A stretch of DNA of 64,000 nucleotides, taken from NCBI RefSeq assembly GCF_003363755.1, contig NZ_CP031396.1, positions 3,442,501 to 3,506,500 on the forward strand. Reading direction: 5' to 3'. A program made the translations under genes and the position numbers. The stretch is from Pseudomonas protegens (GTDB lineage: Bacteria; Pseudomonadota; Gammaproteobacteria; Pseudomonadales; Pseudomonadaceae). This document shows, one piece after another, positions 44,708 to 58,282 of this stretch (its first letter is position 1; each line of letters starts with the position of its first letter). Under the pieces are notes generated by a model, which was given only the letters and a program-made list of their open reading frames with translations, was not told where the DNA came from and made no database searches.

Positions 44708-45896
44708 GCGCAGCTCCTTGGTCAATTTTTGTACAGCGGGCCCAGCCCACAGCGCGACTGGCGCCAGCGGCCAGACGCCCGGTCTGTTGGCGGGTCAACC
44801 GCAGTTGGCCGTCGCGCAGCTGCGCGGCATAGCCGCCCAGCCCGTCGAATCCGTCGCATTGGGCAACGGCCAGGGTCAGTTGTTCAGGCAAGGGCCGATC
44901 GAGGTTGCCCGCGTTGCTCAAGCGGATGTCGAACAGGCCGTCCTGTTCCTCCAGGCGGATGCCCAGTTGGCCGGCCAGGGCGTCGCCCCGGGCCACCGCC
45001 CGCAGGGTCTCCAGGCTCCAGGCCCGCACATCGCCCTTGAGCGGCAGGCGAAACCAGATCAGACCGGCCAGGTGCGGCGGCGGGTCGTTGCGCAGGGTCC
45101 TGGCCAACTGGCTCAGTTGCTCGGGGTCGGCCATCAGTTCCTGGCGCTGACCACGCCGTCGCAGCGGCGCCTCGCTTTCCACCAGGGGCGCGCCTTCGGC
45201 AGCGGGGAGCAAGGCGACGCCGTAGGCGGGCAAGGCCAGATAGAAGGGTTTGTCGCTGATGCGCGCCCAACGCCGGGCCCATTGCTCGGCTTGTCGTGGA
45301 TCGAACAGGCCCTGCAGAGGATCACTCACGGCGTGCACCTGCAGCACGCTGCTGTCGACCTTGGCTAGCAGGCCCGGCAACTCACGACTGTCGAGCCAGG
45401 CCGGCAAGGCGGTGATGCTCAGGGGCAGTTGGCTCGGCAGTACAGCCCGCAAGCGCTCAAGCAGCTTGGCGTAGGCGGGCAAGCGCGCGCTGCCGGCATC
45501 GTGGTCGATCTCGATCCCGGTCAGGGTCAGGCCCTGCTCCTGCCAGTCCGTCAGCAGTTGTTGGACCTGACGGATGATCTCGTCCTGATCCAGAGACGGC
45601 AGTTGCCCGTCGAGGCGGATCACCGCGATCAACGGCCGGGCATCCTGCTTGAGCAAGCCGGCGTCGATCCGCGCACGGCTCCAGCCAGCCTGTGGAAAAG
45701 CCTGCAGGGCCAGGACCCGGGCTGTGGAAAAGTCGGCCCGGGAACCGGCCAGAGCGTCGGCGTGGGCAGGCGTCCACTGCCGTTGCCAGATGTAGAGTTG
45801 TTGATCCAGAGGGGGGGCGTCTTCGAGGCGGCAGGCGCTGAGCAGCACCGGGCAAAGCAATAGGGCGAAGAGGCGGAGCAAGACCCGGGGCAGCAT
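44694..45896 (-). CDS. DUF3142-type putative lipoprotein
   Basis: A 400-residue protein with a lipoprotein signal (LLRLFALLLCPVLLSAC, lipobox LSAC). The body resembles DUF3142: QLYIWQRQWTPAHADAL near the start, then LTGIEIDHDAGSARLPAYAK and LPLSITALPAWLDS, a TIM-barrel glycosidase-like arrangement with a conserved D-x-D. The C-terminal part is a beta-rich domain. It is co-transcribed with the TPR protein. The ATG at 45896 has AAGGGAA upstream. Confidence 0.82.
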   Translation of the reverse strand: MLPRVLLRLFALLLCPVLLSACRLEDAPPLDQQLYIWQRQWTPAHADALAGSRADFSTARVLALQAFPQAGWSRARIDAGLLKQDARPLIAVIRLDGQLPSLDQDEIIRQVQQLLTDWQEQGLTLTGIEIDHDAGSARLPAYAKLLERLRAVLPSQLPLSITALPAWLDSRELPGLLAKVDSSVLQVHAVSDPLQGLFDPRQAEQWARRWARISDKPFYLALPAYGVALLPAAEGAPLVESEAPLRRRGQRQELMADPEQLSQLARTLRNDPPPHLAGLIWFRLPLKGDVRAWSLETLRAVARGDALAGQLGIRLEEQDGLFDIRLSNAGNLDRPLPEQLTLAVAQCDGFDGLGGYAAQLRDGQLRLTRQQTGRLAAGASRAVGWARCTKIDQGAAHVRP

Positions 45897-45925
45897 GAAT
45901 CGTTGATTCCCTTTAACGCAACAAA

Positions 45926-45942
45926 GCCCCGGCGTGCCGGGC
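45926..45942 (-). terminator. Hairpin terminator after the PNPOx-like gene
   Basis: On the minus strand GCCCGGC-ac-GCCGGGGC is followed by TTTGTT. It separates the PNPOx-like gene from the DUF3142 gene 30 bp further on. Confidence 0.6.
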
Positions 45943-46043
45943 GCTCTGCAGATGATCAACCTTGAGATCGCGCCAGCCTACGCAGGGCCGCGGCTGGCGG
46001 CAATCGCTGGCGAAGACTTTTTTCTGCAGGCGCCCAGGGCCCG

Positions 46044-46928
46044 TTACAAGCCCCGCAGGGACAGGGCTGCCGGCCGCCGCACCAGCCGCTCCACGGTAAA
46101 GCGCCACACGCGCTCGGCGCCCTGGAAGGTGCTGAGCAGCGGGCCGCCTAAGATGATTTCGGTACGCCCACTGAGTTGCAGCAACTCGCCACTGTGAAAG
46201 TCGATGAACAGCAAGCCCGCCCGGGGATTGAGCAGCAGGTTGCCCAGGGTATTGAAATGCAGGTTGCCGGCGAAATCCGGGATGGTCAGGCAGTTGCCTT
46301 CGACCCGAACGAACCCGGCCGGGCCGCCACGATGGGAGACATCTACCGCACGCTGGCCCTCCACATCGACATAGCTGGCGACGAAGAAGGTATCGGCGGC
46401 GCCGATCAGGGCCCGGGCCGCCGGGTCCAGGTCCTGTCGGTGCTGGGCCGGGCGGCTGGCCGGATCGCTCAAGGGCACCCGCTGCAGATCGCGCAACTGG
46501 ATGTAGCGCGGGCAGTTGCCAAACGACTGCTGCACCCTGAGGCAAAAGCCTCGGCTATCGAGCTCGTCGATACGACCGTTGAGACGATTGCGTCGCCGGG
46601 TATGCAGTTCGATCCCCAACAGGCCCACTGCCGCGCCTTCCTGCAACTGCAGCGGATCATCGGCGGCCGGCAGGCTGGCAAGGCGCAGCAGGTTGGCTTG
46701 CGGGGCCTGGGCAAAACCGGGCGGCCCTTCAAGCAGGCTCGCCCAGGGATCGCCGTGGGCATCCACCGCGCCCACCAGGATGAACGGCAGTTGTCCGAAG
46801 AACTGCTGGTGCTGCTCGGGCATGGCCGCACGGATGACTTTGGCGCCGAAGGCTTCCATGCGCTCGGCCACCCCTGCCTGGAGCTGCAATTGCCGTTCGC
46901 CGGCATGCCAAGGTGAATGCGTGCTCAT
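46044..46928 (-). CDS. Pyridoxamine 5'-phosphate oxidase-like FMN-binding protein
   Basis: A 294-residue split-barrel flavin-binding protein. A central pattern PAARALIGAADTFFVASYVD, followed by DVSHRGGPAGFVRVEG, then GNLHFNTLGNLLLNPRAGLL and LSGRTEI, is typical of the PNPOx-like/HugZ fold. The first half has a second related barrel (FFGQLPFILVGAVDAHGDPW). It is probably an oxidoreductase and not the vitamin B6 enzyme. It lies 25 bp after the GST gene, in the same direction. Confidence 0.85.
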   Translation of the reverse strand: MSTHSPWHAGERQLQLQAGVAERMEAFGAKVIRAAMPEQHQQFFGQLPFILVGAVDAHGDPWASLLEGPPGFAQAPQANLLRLASLPAADDPLQLQEGAAVGLLGIELHTRRRNRLNGRIDELDSRGFCLRVQQSFGNCPRYIQLRDLQRVPLSDPASRPAQHRQDLDPAARALIGAADTFFVASYVDVEGQRAVDVSHRGGPAGFVRVEGNCLTIPDFAGNLHFNTLGNLLLNPRAGLLFIDFHSGELLQLSGRTEIILGGPLLSTFQGAERVWRFTVERLVRRPAALSLRGL

Positions 46929-46953
46929 GTGGTGACCTCCGCAGAGTGGCTCT

Positions 46954-47583
46954 TCAGGCGCTTTTCAAACCCGCCGCCGTGGATGGCATGGGGACAAAGC
47001 CGGGCAAGGCTTCAATACGCTGCAGCCAGGCCCGTACATGGGGGTAAGCGTCCAGGGACACGTTGCCTTCCGGGGCGTGGGCGATGTAGCTGTAGCCCGC
47101 GACATCGGCAATGGTCGCCTGCTGCCCTACCAGGAAGGGCCGGCTCGCCAGCTCCTGATCCATGATCTTGAGCAGCGCGTGGGCACGGACGATGACTTCC
47201 TCGGCATTGAACGAGGCGCCAAACACCGTGATCAACCGCGCCGCCGCCGGTCCAAAGGCGATCTGCCCCGCCGCCACCGACAGCCAGCGCTGCACCTGGG
47301 CCGCGCCCACCGGATCGCTGGGCAACCAGCGGCCCTGACCATAACGCTGGGCCAGATACACCAGGATCGCATTGGAATCGGCCAGCACCACGCCCTGGTC
47401 GTCGATCACCGGCACTTGGCCAAAGACGTTGAGGGCGAGGAAGTCCGCCTGCTTGTGGGCGCCCTTGGCCAGGTCGACAAAGATGGTTTCGCTGGGCAGG
47501 TCCAGCAGGGACAGCATCAGCTCGACCCGATGGGCATGCCCGGAACGGGGAAAGTTGTAGAACTTGATAGGTGGCTGAGACAT
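46954..47583 (-). CDS. Glutathione S-transferase
   Basis: A 209-residue cytosolic GST. The N-terminal thioredoxin fold includes [40 protein letters not shown] (the VP and DS glutathione contacts) and YLAQRYG. The C-terminal helical domain contains [20 protein letters not shown]. The start is the ATG at 47583 giving MSQPPIKF. The LysR gene is directly upstream on the same strand and the PNPOx-like gene follows. Confidence 0.92.
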   Translation of the reverse strand: MSQPPIKFYNFPRSGHAHRVELMLSLLDLPSETIFVDLAKGAHKQADFLALNVFGQVPVIDDQGVVLADSNAILVYLAQRYGQGRWLPSDPVGAAQVQRWLSVAAGQIAFGPAAARLITVFGASFNAEEVIVRAHALLKIMDQELASRPFLVGQQATIADVAGYSYIAHAPEGNVSLDAYPHVRAWLQRIEALPGFVPMPSTAAGLKSA

Positions 47584-47708
47584 GGTCGACTCCGCGAACG
47601 AGGCGCGGTCGAAGTGCCGCGCTGGGAGCCCCATCTTGATCCCTGGGAAAAAACAACAGAATCACCAGAAATCGCAATCCATCCTTTCATCCAGCGCAAC
47701 AACGCTGA

Positions 47709-48611
47709 TCAAGGATTGAGCGATGGATGCTCACGCAAAGCCTGTACGGCGAAGTCGACAAAGCTGCGCACCCGCGCCGGCGCCTTGCGCCCGCCCTGGT
47801 ACACCACATGGATCGGCAAGGGCGCCAGCTCGAAGGCCTGGAGGACAATTTCCAACTGCCCCGCCGCGACCTGGTCGGCGACCTGATAGGACAGCACTCG
47901 GGTCAGGCCCAAGCCCAGGCAGGCGGCACTGATGGCCGCCTGATTGGCGCTGACCAGCAACCGCGGCTCGGGCCGAATGCTCAAGGGCCGACCGGCATCG
48001 TTGAACTGCCAGTTGCGCGCCTGGCCCACGGACGACGGCGCGATCACCGGCGCCTGGCGCAGGTCATCGGGATGCTGGGGACGGCCGTGGACGGCAAGAA
48101 ACTCCGGCGCGGCGCAGACAACGCGGCGCACCTCGCCGACTCGGACGCTGTGCTGGCCACTGTCGGGCAACTCGCCGATACGTATCGCCACGTCGATGCC
48201 CTCCTCCACCATGCTCGCCACCCGGTCCAGCAGCAGAGCGTTGACGTTGACCTGTGGATAACGTTGCAGGTAGCGCACCAGCAGTGGAGTGACGAAGAGG
48301 TCACCGAACAGCACCGGCGCAGTCAGGGTCAATTGACCCCGGGGCTGGGCGTGGATGCCGGCGGCCGAAGCCTCGGCGTCCTGGACCTCGGCCAGAATGC
48401 GCCGGCAATCCTCCAGGTAGCCTTGCCCGGCTTCGCTCAAATGCACACTGCGGGTGGTGCGGATCAACAACTGAGTGCCGATGCGCTGCTCCAGCGCGGC
48501 GACGGCTCGGGTCACACTGGCGGCCGACAGACTCAGGCGCCGAGCGGCAGCAGCGAAGCCTTGCTCCTGAGCGACGCAAACGAACACCTGCATTTCCTGG
48601 AACCTGTCCAT
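47709..48611 (-). CDS. LysR-family transcriptional regulator
   Basis: A 300-residue LysR regulator of the CrgA/AaeR-like type. The HTH is at about 1-60 (FVCVAQEQGFAAAARRLSLS, AASVTRAVAALEQRIGTQLL) and the effector domain at about 90-295 (LTLTAPVLFGDLFVTPLLVR). It lies 125 bp upstream of the GST gene on the same strand. Unusually for LysR it is not divergent, so its target is not certain. Confidence 0.9.
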   Translation of the reverse strand: MDRFQEMQVFVCVAQEQGFAAAARRLSLSAASVTRAVAALEQRIGTQLLIRTTRSVHLSEAGQGYLEDCRRILAEVQDAEASAAGIHAQPRGQLTLTAPVLFGDLFVTPLLVRYLQRYPQVNVNALLLDRVASMVEEGIDVAIRIGELPDSGQHSVRVGEVRRVVCAAPEFLAVHGRPQHPDDLRQAPVIAPSSVGQARNWQFNDAGRPLSIRPEPRLLVSANQAAISAACLGLGLTRVLSYQVADQVAAGQLEIVLQAFELAPLPIHVVYQGGRKAPARVRSFVDFAVQALREHPSLNP

Positions 48612-48681
48612 GCCCTACCTCAACTGCCAGCGCCTGCCCGATGAACGCCGCGAGCCAGCAGCATAATCCAGGGCCCGGGCT

Positions 48682-49002
48682 TCAGGGGATACACCAGGTG
48701 CCGACATCGTGCCGATCGAATCCCGGGCACGGGTTGTTCTTGGCAATCAGTCGGTAAGGCTGATCTTCGGCGTAGGAAAAATAGAAGTAGTAGTGCCGAT
48801 CTTCCCCGTACAACCAATAGGAAGAAGAACCCTGATTAATCAGGGTCGGCTCGAAGGTCCAGATGGAGGACTCGGCGGGAATGAAGTTGGCCCGGTCCTT
48901 GAGCAGCAACAGGCTGTTGGACAGCACCGGAGTCAGCCCGCCCAGCAGCAGGACAACCAGCATCAGGACCAGCGTCCATCCATAAATCAAACGCAGTTTC
49001 AT
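48682..49002 (-). CDS. Hypothetical membrane-anchored protein
   Basis: A 106-residue protein with one N-terminal membrane anchor (LIYGWTLVLMLVVLLLGGLT) and a predicted periplasmic part rich in Tyr and Phe (SSYWLYGEDRHYYFYFSYAE) with two cysteines near the end (NNPCPGF, GTWCIP). I know no family for it. The ATG at 49002 is preceded by GTGGAAA. It lies behind the glmS terminator. Confidence 0.72.
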   Translation of the reverse strand: MKLRLIYGWTLVLMLVVLLLGGLTPVLSNSLLLLKDRANFIPAESSIWTFEPTLINQGSSSYWLYGEDRHYYFYFSYAEDQPYRLIAKNNPCPGFDRHDVGTWCIP

Positions 49003-49023
49003 AGGTTTTCCACAGCTCAATAA

Positions 49024-49055
49024 AAAGTCCCGGCCTGTGCACAAGCCGGGACTTT
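49024..49055 (-). terminator. Rho-independent terminator after glmS
   Basis: Perfect 11-bp stem AAAGTCCCGGC / GCCGGGACTTT with a 10-base loop; on the minus strand it is followed by a T-run. It lies 45 bp after the glmS stop. Confidence 0.88.
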
Positions 49056-49100
49056 CTGGGTGATGGGTTCACAGCTGCCTGGCAGACAGCTGTGGATAAC

Positions 49101-50933
<1,833 letters not shown>

Positions 50934-50943
50934 GGTTTTTCTC

Positions 50944-51711
50944 CTAGCTGACAGCCGCGCAAATCAGAGTTATGCCGCGGGCCTGGATTTGGTCGCGGAC
51001 CTCAAAGGGCAGGCGATCATCGGTAATAAGGGTATGGACGCTGCTCCATGGCAGCTCCAGATTGGGAATCTTGCGGCCGATCTTGTCGGATTCGACCATC
51101 ACCACCACTTCACGAGCCACTTCGGCCATGACCCGACTCAACCCCAGCAATTCGTTGAAGGTGGTGGTGCCGCGGGCCAGATCGATGCCGTCGGCACCGA
51201 TAAACAGCTGGTCGAAGTCGTATGAGCGTAGAACCTGTTCAGCCACCTGGCCCTGAAAGGATTCGGAATGGGGGTCCCAGGTGCCGCCAGTCATCAACAG
51301 CACGGGTTCGTGCTCCAGCTCGCTCAGGGCGTTGGCCACATTCAGCGAGTTGGTCATCACCACCAGGCCGGGTTGCTGGCCCAGTTCGGGAATCATGGCG
51401 GCGGTGGTGCTGCCACTGTCGATGATGATTCGTGCGTGTTCCCGGATGCGCTGTACCGCGGCCCGGGCAATCGCCTGCTTGTAGAGGGACACCGGCTGGC
51501 CAAGATCGCTGACCAGTTCCTGAGGCATGGTGATGGCGCCGCCGTAACGACGCAGTAGCAAGCCATTGCTTTCCAGAGCGGCCAGATCCTTTCGAATCGT
51601 AACTTCAGAGGTTTCGAAACGCTTGGCCAAAGCATCAACGCTCACTTCGCCCTGTTCATTGAGCAAGGCAAGGATATTGTGGCGGCGTTGGGGGGTATTG
51701 CGCTTCGACAT
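50944..51711 (-). CDS. glmR: DeoR-family regulator GlmR
   Basis: A 255-residue DeoR-type regulator. The HTH ([37 protein letters not shown]) is followed by the sugar-phosphate sensing domain ([44 protein letters not shown]). Its position before glmS matches P. aeruginosa glmR, linked to amino sugar supply. A TTTCGA dyad 12 bp before the ATG is a candidate autoregulatory operator. Confidence 0.92.
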   Translation of the reverse strand: MSKRNTPQRRHNILALLNEQGEVSVDALAKRFETSEVTIRKDLAALESNGLLLRRYGGAITMPQELVSDLGQPVSLYKQAIARAAVQRIREHARIIIDSGSTTAAMIPELGQQPGLVVMTNSLNVANALSELEHEPVLLMTGGTWDPHSESFQGQVAEQVLRSYDFDQLFIGADGIDLARGTTTFNELLGLSRVMAEVAREVVVMVESDKIGRKIPNLELPWSSVHTLITDDRLPFEVRDQIQARGITLICAAVS

Positions 51712-51722
51712 GGCGGCTTAAG

Positions 51723-51768
51723 TTTCGATTCGAAAGATAACAGGCGCAATAAAAACCTATGATCGAAA
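51723..51768. promoter_or_regulatory. TTTCGA repeats before glmR
   Basis: TTTCGA-T-TCGAAA (51723-51735) is a perfect dyad, and a further TCGAAA occurs at 51763-51768, 33 bp (about three helix turns) from the first. DeoR-family regulators often bind such repeats. Autoregulation by GlmR is inferred. Confidence 0.55.
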
Positions 51769-51848
51769 CTTCGTCAAGCGGGGGAGGTGAAAAAAACGCT
51801 GCTGTTGGGTGGGAAGTTATCCACATTCAGCCAGCCCCTACCGCTGAA

Positions 51849-51875
51849 CATAGGAGCTGGCTGACCGGCGAACAG
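51849..51875. repeat. Solo REP fragment between glmR and glmU
   Basis: ATAGGAGCTGGCTGACCGGC and the bases after it resemble the left arm of the REPIN at 20145, in a degenerate form. DnaA-box 9-mers flank it (51817-51825, 51888-51896). Confidence 0.5.
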
Positions 51876-51898
51876 GTCCGCCGCGGTTGTGGATAACC

Positions 51899-53266
51899 TC
51901 AGTCTTTCTTGATCTTCTCCGGCCGCTTCCAGCCGTCGATGTTCTTCTGCCGGGCCCGACCCACTGCCAGTTGGGCTGGCGCTACGTTCTGGGTGATGGT
52001 GGAGCCGGCGGCCGTGGTAGCACCGGACAAGATATCCACAGGTGCCACCAGGGAGTTGTTGGACCCGATGAACACGTCTTCGCCCATGACAGTCTTGTGC
52101 TTGTTCACCCCGTCATAGTTGCAGGTGATGGTGCCAGCGCCGATGTTGGTGCGGGCACCGATCACCGCGTCGCCCAGGTAAGTCAGGTGACCGGCCTTGG
52201 CGCCCTGGCCCAGGTGGGCATTCTTCAGTTCGACAAAGTTACCCACATGGGCACGGGCCTCCAGCACGGTGCCGGGACGCAGGCGAGCGAACGGGCCGGC
52301 ATCGCTGCCCTCGCCCAGTACCGCGCCATCCAGGTGGCTGTTGGCCTTGATCACCACGCCCTTGCGCAGGGTACTGTCCTTGATCACACAGTTGGGACCG
52401 ATCACCACGTCGTCCTCGATCACCACTCGGCCTTCGAGAATCACGTTGATGTCGATCAGCACGTCGCGGCCGACCGTGACTTCGCCGCGCACGTCGAAAC
52501 GCGCGGGGTCACGCAGGGTCACGCCCTGGGCCATCAGCCGGCGCGCGGCGCGTAGCTGGTAGTGGCGCTCCAGCTCGGCCAGTTGCTTGCGGTCGTTGGC
52601 GCCCTGCACTTCCATGGCGTCGTGGGGCTGCTCGGTGGCGACAATCAGGCCGTCGCTGACTGCCATGGCAATCACGTCGGTGAGGTAGTACTCGCCCTGG
52701 GCGTTGTTGTTGGACAGGCGGCCGGTCCAGTCGCCGAGGCGCTTGCCGGGCACCGCGAGAATCCCGGTGTTGCCTTCGGTGATCGCGCGCTGGGCTTCAT
52801 TGGCATCCTTCTGCTCGACGATGGCGGTGACCTTGCCACTGGCGTCACGGACGATGCGCCCATAGCCGGTCGGGTCATCCAGCTCGACGGTGAGCAGGCC
52901 CAGTTGTTCAGGTCCCGCTTGCTTGAGCAGGCGCTGCAGGGTCTCGACTTCGATCAGTGGCACATCACCATAGAGGATCAGCACCGTGTCGGCGGTAATG
53001 AAAGGTACAGCCTGGGCCACCGCGTGGCCGGTGCCCAGTTGCTTGTCCTGCAACACGAAATTCAGGTCATCGGCCGCCAGGCGCTCACGCACCGCGTCCG
53101 CGCCGTGACCGATCACCACGTGGATCCGCTGTGGGTCGAGTTGCCGGGCGCTGTGGATAACATGCCCGAGCATGGAGTTGCCGGCGACCGGGTGAAGCAC
53201 CTTCGGCAGCGCCGAGCGCATACGAGTGCCTTGACCCGCGGCGAGGATAACGATTTCGAGAGACAT
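51899..53266 (-). CDS. glmU: Bifunctional UDP-GlcNAc pyrophosphorylase/GlcN-1-P acetyltransferase GlmU
   Basis: A 455-residue enzyme giving UDP-GlcNAc. The N-terminal uridylyltransferase (1-228) has [20 protein letters not shown] and [10 protein letters not shown]. The C-terminal left-handed beta helix (about 250-440) has [20 protein letters not shown] and [11 protein letters not shown], the acetyltransferase site. Length is typical. It sits between the atp operon and glmR-glmS, the standard Pseudomonas order. Confidence 0.97.
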   Translation of the reverse strand: MSLEIVILAAGQGTRMRSALPKVLHPVAGNSMLGHVIHSARQLDPQRIHVVIGHGADAVRERLAADDLNFVLQDKQLGTGHAVAQAVPFITADTVLILYGDVPLIEVETLQRLLKQAGPEQLGLLTVELDDPTGYGRIVRDASGKVTAIVEQKDANEAQRAITEGNTGILAVPGKRLGDWTGRLSNNNAQGEYYLTDVIAMAVSDGLIVATEQPHDAMEVQGANDRKQLAELERHYQLRAARRLMAQGVTLRDPARFDVRGEVTVGRDVLIDINVILEGRVVIEDDVVIGPNCVIKDSTLRKGVVIKANSHLDGAVLGEGSDAGPFARLRPGTVLEARAHVGNFVELKNAHLGQGAKAGHLTYLGDAVIGARTNIGAGTITCNYDGVNKHKTVMGEDVFIGSNNSLVAPVDILSGATTAAGSTITQNVAPAQLAVGRARQKNIDGWKRPEKIKKD

Positions 53267-53327
53267 GACTGGCTACCAATCCTGGGGGGCCGGCGACTGC
53301 GACCAAGGGGGGTGAATGGCGGAAAAT

Positions 53328-53355
53328 AAAAAGGGTAGCCGAGGCTACCCTTTTT
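53328..53355. terminator. Bidirectional terminator between atpC and glmU
   Basis: AAAAAGGGTAGCC / GGCTACCCTTTTT is a perfect 13-bp stem with A- and T-runs on the two sides and a tiny loop. It ends the nine-gene atp operon. Confidence 0.92.
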
Positions 53356-53381
53356 AATCAATCACACAGAAAGCCTGCGAC

Positions 53382-53807
53382 TTAGCCGCCGAACTTCTTG
53401 CGGATCTGCTGGACGGTACGCAGCTGAGCTGCGGCCTCGGCCAGACGTGCAGCAGCAGAACCGTAGTCGAAATCTGCGCCTTTTTCATTCAGGGCCTTCT
53501 CAGCAGCCTTGACGGCTTCCTGAGCGGAGGCTTCGTCCAGGTCGGCAGCGCGTTGCACGGTATCGGCAAGAACCTTGACCATGTTCGGCTGAACCTCGAG
53601 GAAACCACCGGAGATGTAGAACACCTCGGCTTCCCCGCCCTGCTTGATCAAGCGGATCGGACCTGGCTTCAGGTTGGTGATCAGCGGTGCGTGACCCAGA
53701 GCGATACCAAGATCACCCAGTTCACCGTGCGCAACCACCATCTCCACCAGACCGGAGAAGATTTCCCCTTCCGCGCTGACGATATCGCAATGGACTGTCA
53801 TAGCCAT
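53382..53807 (-). CDS. atpC: ATP synthase epsilon subunit
   Basis: A 141-residue subunit of the F1 central stalk that regulates ATP hydrolysis. The start [19 protein letters not shown], then [20 protein letters not shown] and [20 protein letters not shown], is typical, with a C-terminal helical hairpin ([20 protein letters not shown]). It is the last gene of the atp operon, directly before the terminator. Confidence 0.97.
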   Translation of the reverse strand: MAMTVHCDIVSAEGEIFSGLVEMVVAHGELGDLGIALGHAPLITNLKPGPIRLIKQGGEAEVFYISGGFLEVQPNMVKVLADTVQRAADLDEASAQEAVKAAEKALNEKGADFDYGSAAARLAEAAAQLRTVQQIRKKFGG

Positions 53808-53852
53808 CTGCTTGCCTCAACCTAAATTAGCGCCCGTTGCCGGGCGCCGGGA

Positions 53853-55256
<1,404 letters not shown>

Positions 55257-56117
55257 TTAAACCGCGGCAGCGCCGCCGACGATTTCCGAGATCTCTTGGG
55301 TGATCGCAGCCTGACGCGCCTTGTTGTAGATCAGCTGCAAATCGCTGATCAAATCACCGGCGTTGTCGGTAGCGTTCTTCATTGCGATCATCCGCGCCGC
55401 TTGTTCAGCTGCGTTGTTCTCGACCACCGCCTGGTAGACCTGCGACTCCACGTAACGGACCATCAAGCCGTCCAGCAGCTCCTTGGCATCCGGTTCGTAG
55501 AGATAGTCCCAGTGGTGCTTGAGTTCTTGATCCGGGGTTGCCTCCAGTGGAATCAACTGCTCCACGGTCGGCTGCTGGGTCATGGTGTTGATGAACTTGT
55601 TGGATACCACGGACAGGCGGTCAATCCGGCCTTCCAGGTACGCATCCAGCATCACCTTGACGCTGCCAATCAGGTCATTGATCGACGGCTCTTCACCCAG
55701 ATGGCTGATAGCTGCAACGACGTTACCGCCGAAGTTGCGGAAGAAGGCCGCACCCTTGCTACCGACCACACACAGATCGATCTCGACGCCTTGTTCGCGG
55801 TTTACCGCCATGTCCTTGACCAGGGCCTTGAACAGGTTGGTGTTCAAGCCACCACACAGACCACGGTCACTGCTCACCACAACGTAACCGACGCGCTTGA
55901 TAGCACGGTCGATCATGAACGGGTGACGATATTCCGGGTTGGCGTTGGCCAGATGACCAATAACCTGGCGGATGCGCTCCGCATAAGGACGGCTAGCAGC
56001 CATGCGCATTTGTGCCTTGCGCATTTTGCTGACCGCCACTTTTTCCATGGCGCTGGTAATTTTTTGCGTGCTTTTGATGCTCGCAATCTTACTGCGAATC
56101 TCTTTTGCGCCTGCCAT
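55257..56117 (-). CDS. atpG: ATP synthase gamma subunit
   Basis: A 286-residue rotating shaft subunit. It starts [20 protein letters not shown] and has [28 protein letters not shown] in the Rossmann-like part, and a C-terminal helix with [15 protein letters not shown] and [20 protein letters not shown]. Length and order in the operon are standard. Confidence 0.98.
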   Translation of the reverse strand: MAGAKEIRSKIASIKSTQKITSAMEKVAVSKMRKAQMRMAASRPYAERIRQVIGHLANANPEYRHPFMIDRAIKRVGYVVVSSDRGLCGGLNTNLFKALVKDMAVNREQGVEIDLCVVGSKGAAFFRNFGGNVVAAISHLGEEPSINDLIGSVKVMLDAYLEGRIDRLSVVSNKFINTMTQQPTVEQLIPLEATPDQELKHHWDYLYEPDAKELLDGLMVRYVESQVYQAVVENNAAEQAARMIAMKNATDNAGDLISDLQLIYNKARQAAITQEISEIVGGAAAV

Positions 56118-56167
56118 GTAACACCTATCAGGTTAGCAAGCGGGAGCCTTGCGGCTCCCGCTGCGGC

Positions 56168-57712
56168 TTACCAGGTTTGGGTGGCTTTGAACTTCTCGAT
56201 ACCGGCTTTCAGGCCAGCGTCGATTTCGTCATTGAAGTCACCCTTCACGTTGATCTTCGCCATCAGGTCGGCGTGATCGCGGTTGAAGTAAGCAATCATG
56301 GCCTGTTCGAAGCTACCAACTTTGGCAATCTCGACGTCCGTCAGGAAGCCACGTTCAGCGGCGTACAGGGACAAGGACATGTCGGCGATGGACATCGGCG
56401 CATATTGCTTCTGCTTCATCAGCTCGGTAACGCGCTGACCATGCTCAAGTTGCTTACGGGTCGCTTCGTCCAGGTCAGAAGCGAACTGGGCGAATGCCGC
56501 CAGTTCACGGTACTGAGCCAGAGCGGTACGGATACCACCGGACAGCTTCTTGATGATCTTGGTCTGAGCGGCACCACCCACACGGGATACCGAAACACCG
56601 GCGTTCACAGCCGGACGGATGCCGGAGTTGAACATGGCCGATTCCAGGAAGATCTGACCGTCGGTGATGGAAATCACGTTGGTCGGAACGAACGCGGAAA
56701 CGTCGCCAGCCTGGGTTTCGATGATCGGCAGAGCGGTCAGGGAACCGGTCTTGCCAGTCACTGCGCCGTTGGTGAACTTCTCTACGTACTCTTCGGAAAC
56801 GCGGGAAGCGCGCTCCAGCAGACGGGAGTGGAGATAGAACACGTCACCTGGGTAGGCTTCACGGCCTGGTGGACGGCGAAGCAGCAGGGAAATCTGGCGG
56901 TAAGCCACTGCTTGCTTGGACAGATCGTCATAAACGATCAGCGCGTCTTCACCGCGGTCGCGGAAGTATTCGCCCATGGTGCAACCGGAGTACGGTGCCA
57001 GGAACTGCAGTGCAGCCGATTCGGAAGCACTGGCAGCAACGATGATGGTGTTAGCCAGGGCACCGTTTTCTTCCAGCTTGCGAACCACGTTGGCGATGGT
57101 CGATTGTTTCTGACCGATCGCTACGTAGACGCAGAAAATGCCGCTGTCTTTCTGGTTGATGATCGCGTCGATCGCCAGAGCGGTCTTACCGATCTGACGG
57201 TCACCGATGATCAGCTCACGCTGGCCACGGCCGACAGGGATCATGGCATCGACAGCCTTGTAGCCAGTCTGTACAGGCTGGTCTACCGACTTACGCCAGA
57301 TCACGCCTGGAGCAACTTTCTCGACCGCATCGGTCTCGGTGTTGTTCAGCGGACCTTTGCCGTCAACTGGGTTACCCAGTGCGTCGACTACGCGACCCAG
57401 CAGTTCCTTACCAACCGGAACTTCGAGGATGCGGCCGGTGCACTTGGCGCTCATGCCTTCAGCCAGACTGGTGTACGCGCCCAATACAACGGCACCTACG
57501 GAGTCTTGCTCCAGGTTGAGGGCCATACCGTAGACGCCGCCCGGAAACTCGATCATCTCGCCGTACATGACGTCGGCCAGACCGTGAATCCGCACGATGC
57601 CGTCAGATACGCTGACGACAGTGCCTTCGTTACGGGCTTGGGAGGTCACATCGAGCTTGTCGATGCGGCCCTTGATAATTTCACTTATTTCGGAAGGATT
57701 GAGTTGCTGCAT
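56168..57712 (-). CDS. atpA: ATP synthase alpha subunit
   Basis: A 514-residue regulatory F1 subunit. N-terminus [21 protein letters not shown]-loop [40 protein letters not shown] and the Arg-finger region [10 protein letters not shown] are visible. It lies between atpH and atpG. Confidence 0.98.
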   Translation of the reverse strand: MQQLNPSEISEIIKGRIDKLDVTSQARNEGTVVSVSDGIVRIHGLADVMYGEMIEFPGGVYGMALNLEQDSVGAVVLGAYTSLAEGMSAKCTGRILEVPVGKELLGRVVDALGNPVDGKGPLNNTETDAVEKVAPGVIWRKSVDQPVQTGYKAVDAMIPVGRGQRELIIGDRQIGKTALAIDAIINQKDSGIFCVYVAIGQKQSTIANVVRKLEENGALANTIIVAASASESAALQFLAPYSGCTMGEYFRDRGEDALIVYDDLSKQAVAYRQISLLLRRPPGREAYPGDVFYLHSRLLERASRVSEEYVEKFTNGAVTGKTGSLTALPIIETQAGDVSAFVPTNVISITDGQIFLESAMFNSGIRPAVNAGVSVSRVGGAAQTKIIKKLSGGIRTALAQYRELAAFAQFASDLDEATRKQLEHGQRVTELMKQKQYAPMSIADMSLSLYAAERGFLTDVEIAKVGSFEQAMIAYFNRDHADLMAKINVKGDFNDEIDAGLKAGIEKFKATQTW

Positions 57713-57733
57713 TGCTCTGCTGCCCCTTCAAAC

Positions 57734-58270
57734 TCAAGATTTCAATGCTTCGGCAAGGTTCGCGAGTTTGCCGCGAATCGAGCCATCGATAACCAGGTCG
57801 CCGGCGCGGATTACGACGCCACCAATAAGGCTGGCATCCTCCGCAGCGTGCAGTCGCACTTCCCGGCCGAGCCGTGCACTGAGAACCTTGGCGAGTTTGT
57901 CTTGCTGTTCTTGGTTCAATGCGAACGCACTGGTTACATCCACATCCACCGATTTCTCTTGCTCGGCCTTGTACAGGTCGAACAGAGCGGCGATCTCCGG
58001 CAACAGCAGGAGACGGTCGTTCTCGGCGGCAACGTGAATGAAATTCTGTGCCTGTGCATCAAACTTGTCGCCACACACTTCGATAAAAGTGTTGGCCTTT
58101 TCTGCGCTCGTCAGTCGCGGGGCCTTAAGCACGCGCTGCATGGTGTCATCTTGTGACACCGCTGCAGCCAGGCCGAGCATGGCTGACCAAGAGGCCAGCT
58201 GCTGGTGGGCCTGAGCGTGCTCGAAGGCCGCCTTAGCGTAAGGTCGGGCCAACGTGGTCAGTTCTGCCAT
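57734..58270 (-). CDS. atpH: ATP synthase delta subunit
   Basis: A 178-residue peripheral-stalk subunit joining F1 to the b dimer. It has the N-terminal bundle ([20 protein letters not shown]) and a C-terminal part with [40 protein letters not shown] and [13 protein letters not shown]. Spacing to atpF is 12 bp. Confidence 0.97.
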   Translation of the reverse strand: MAELTTLARPYAKAAFEHAQAHQQLASWSAMLGLAAAVSQDDTMQRVLKAPRLTSAEKANTFIEVCGDKFDAQAQNFIHVAAENDRLLLLPEIAALFDLYKAEQEKSVDVDVTSAFALNQEQQDKLAKVLSARLGREVRLHAAEDASLIGGVVIRAGDLVIDGSIRGKLANLAEALKS

Positions 58271-58282
58271 GATCGCCCTCGC

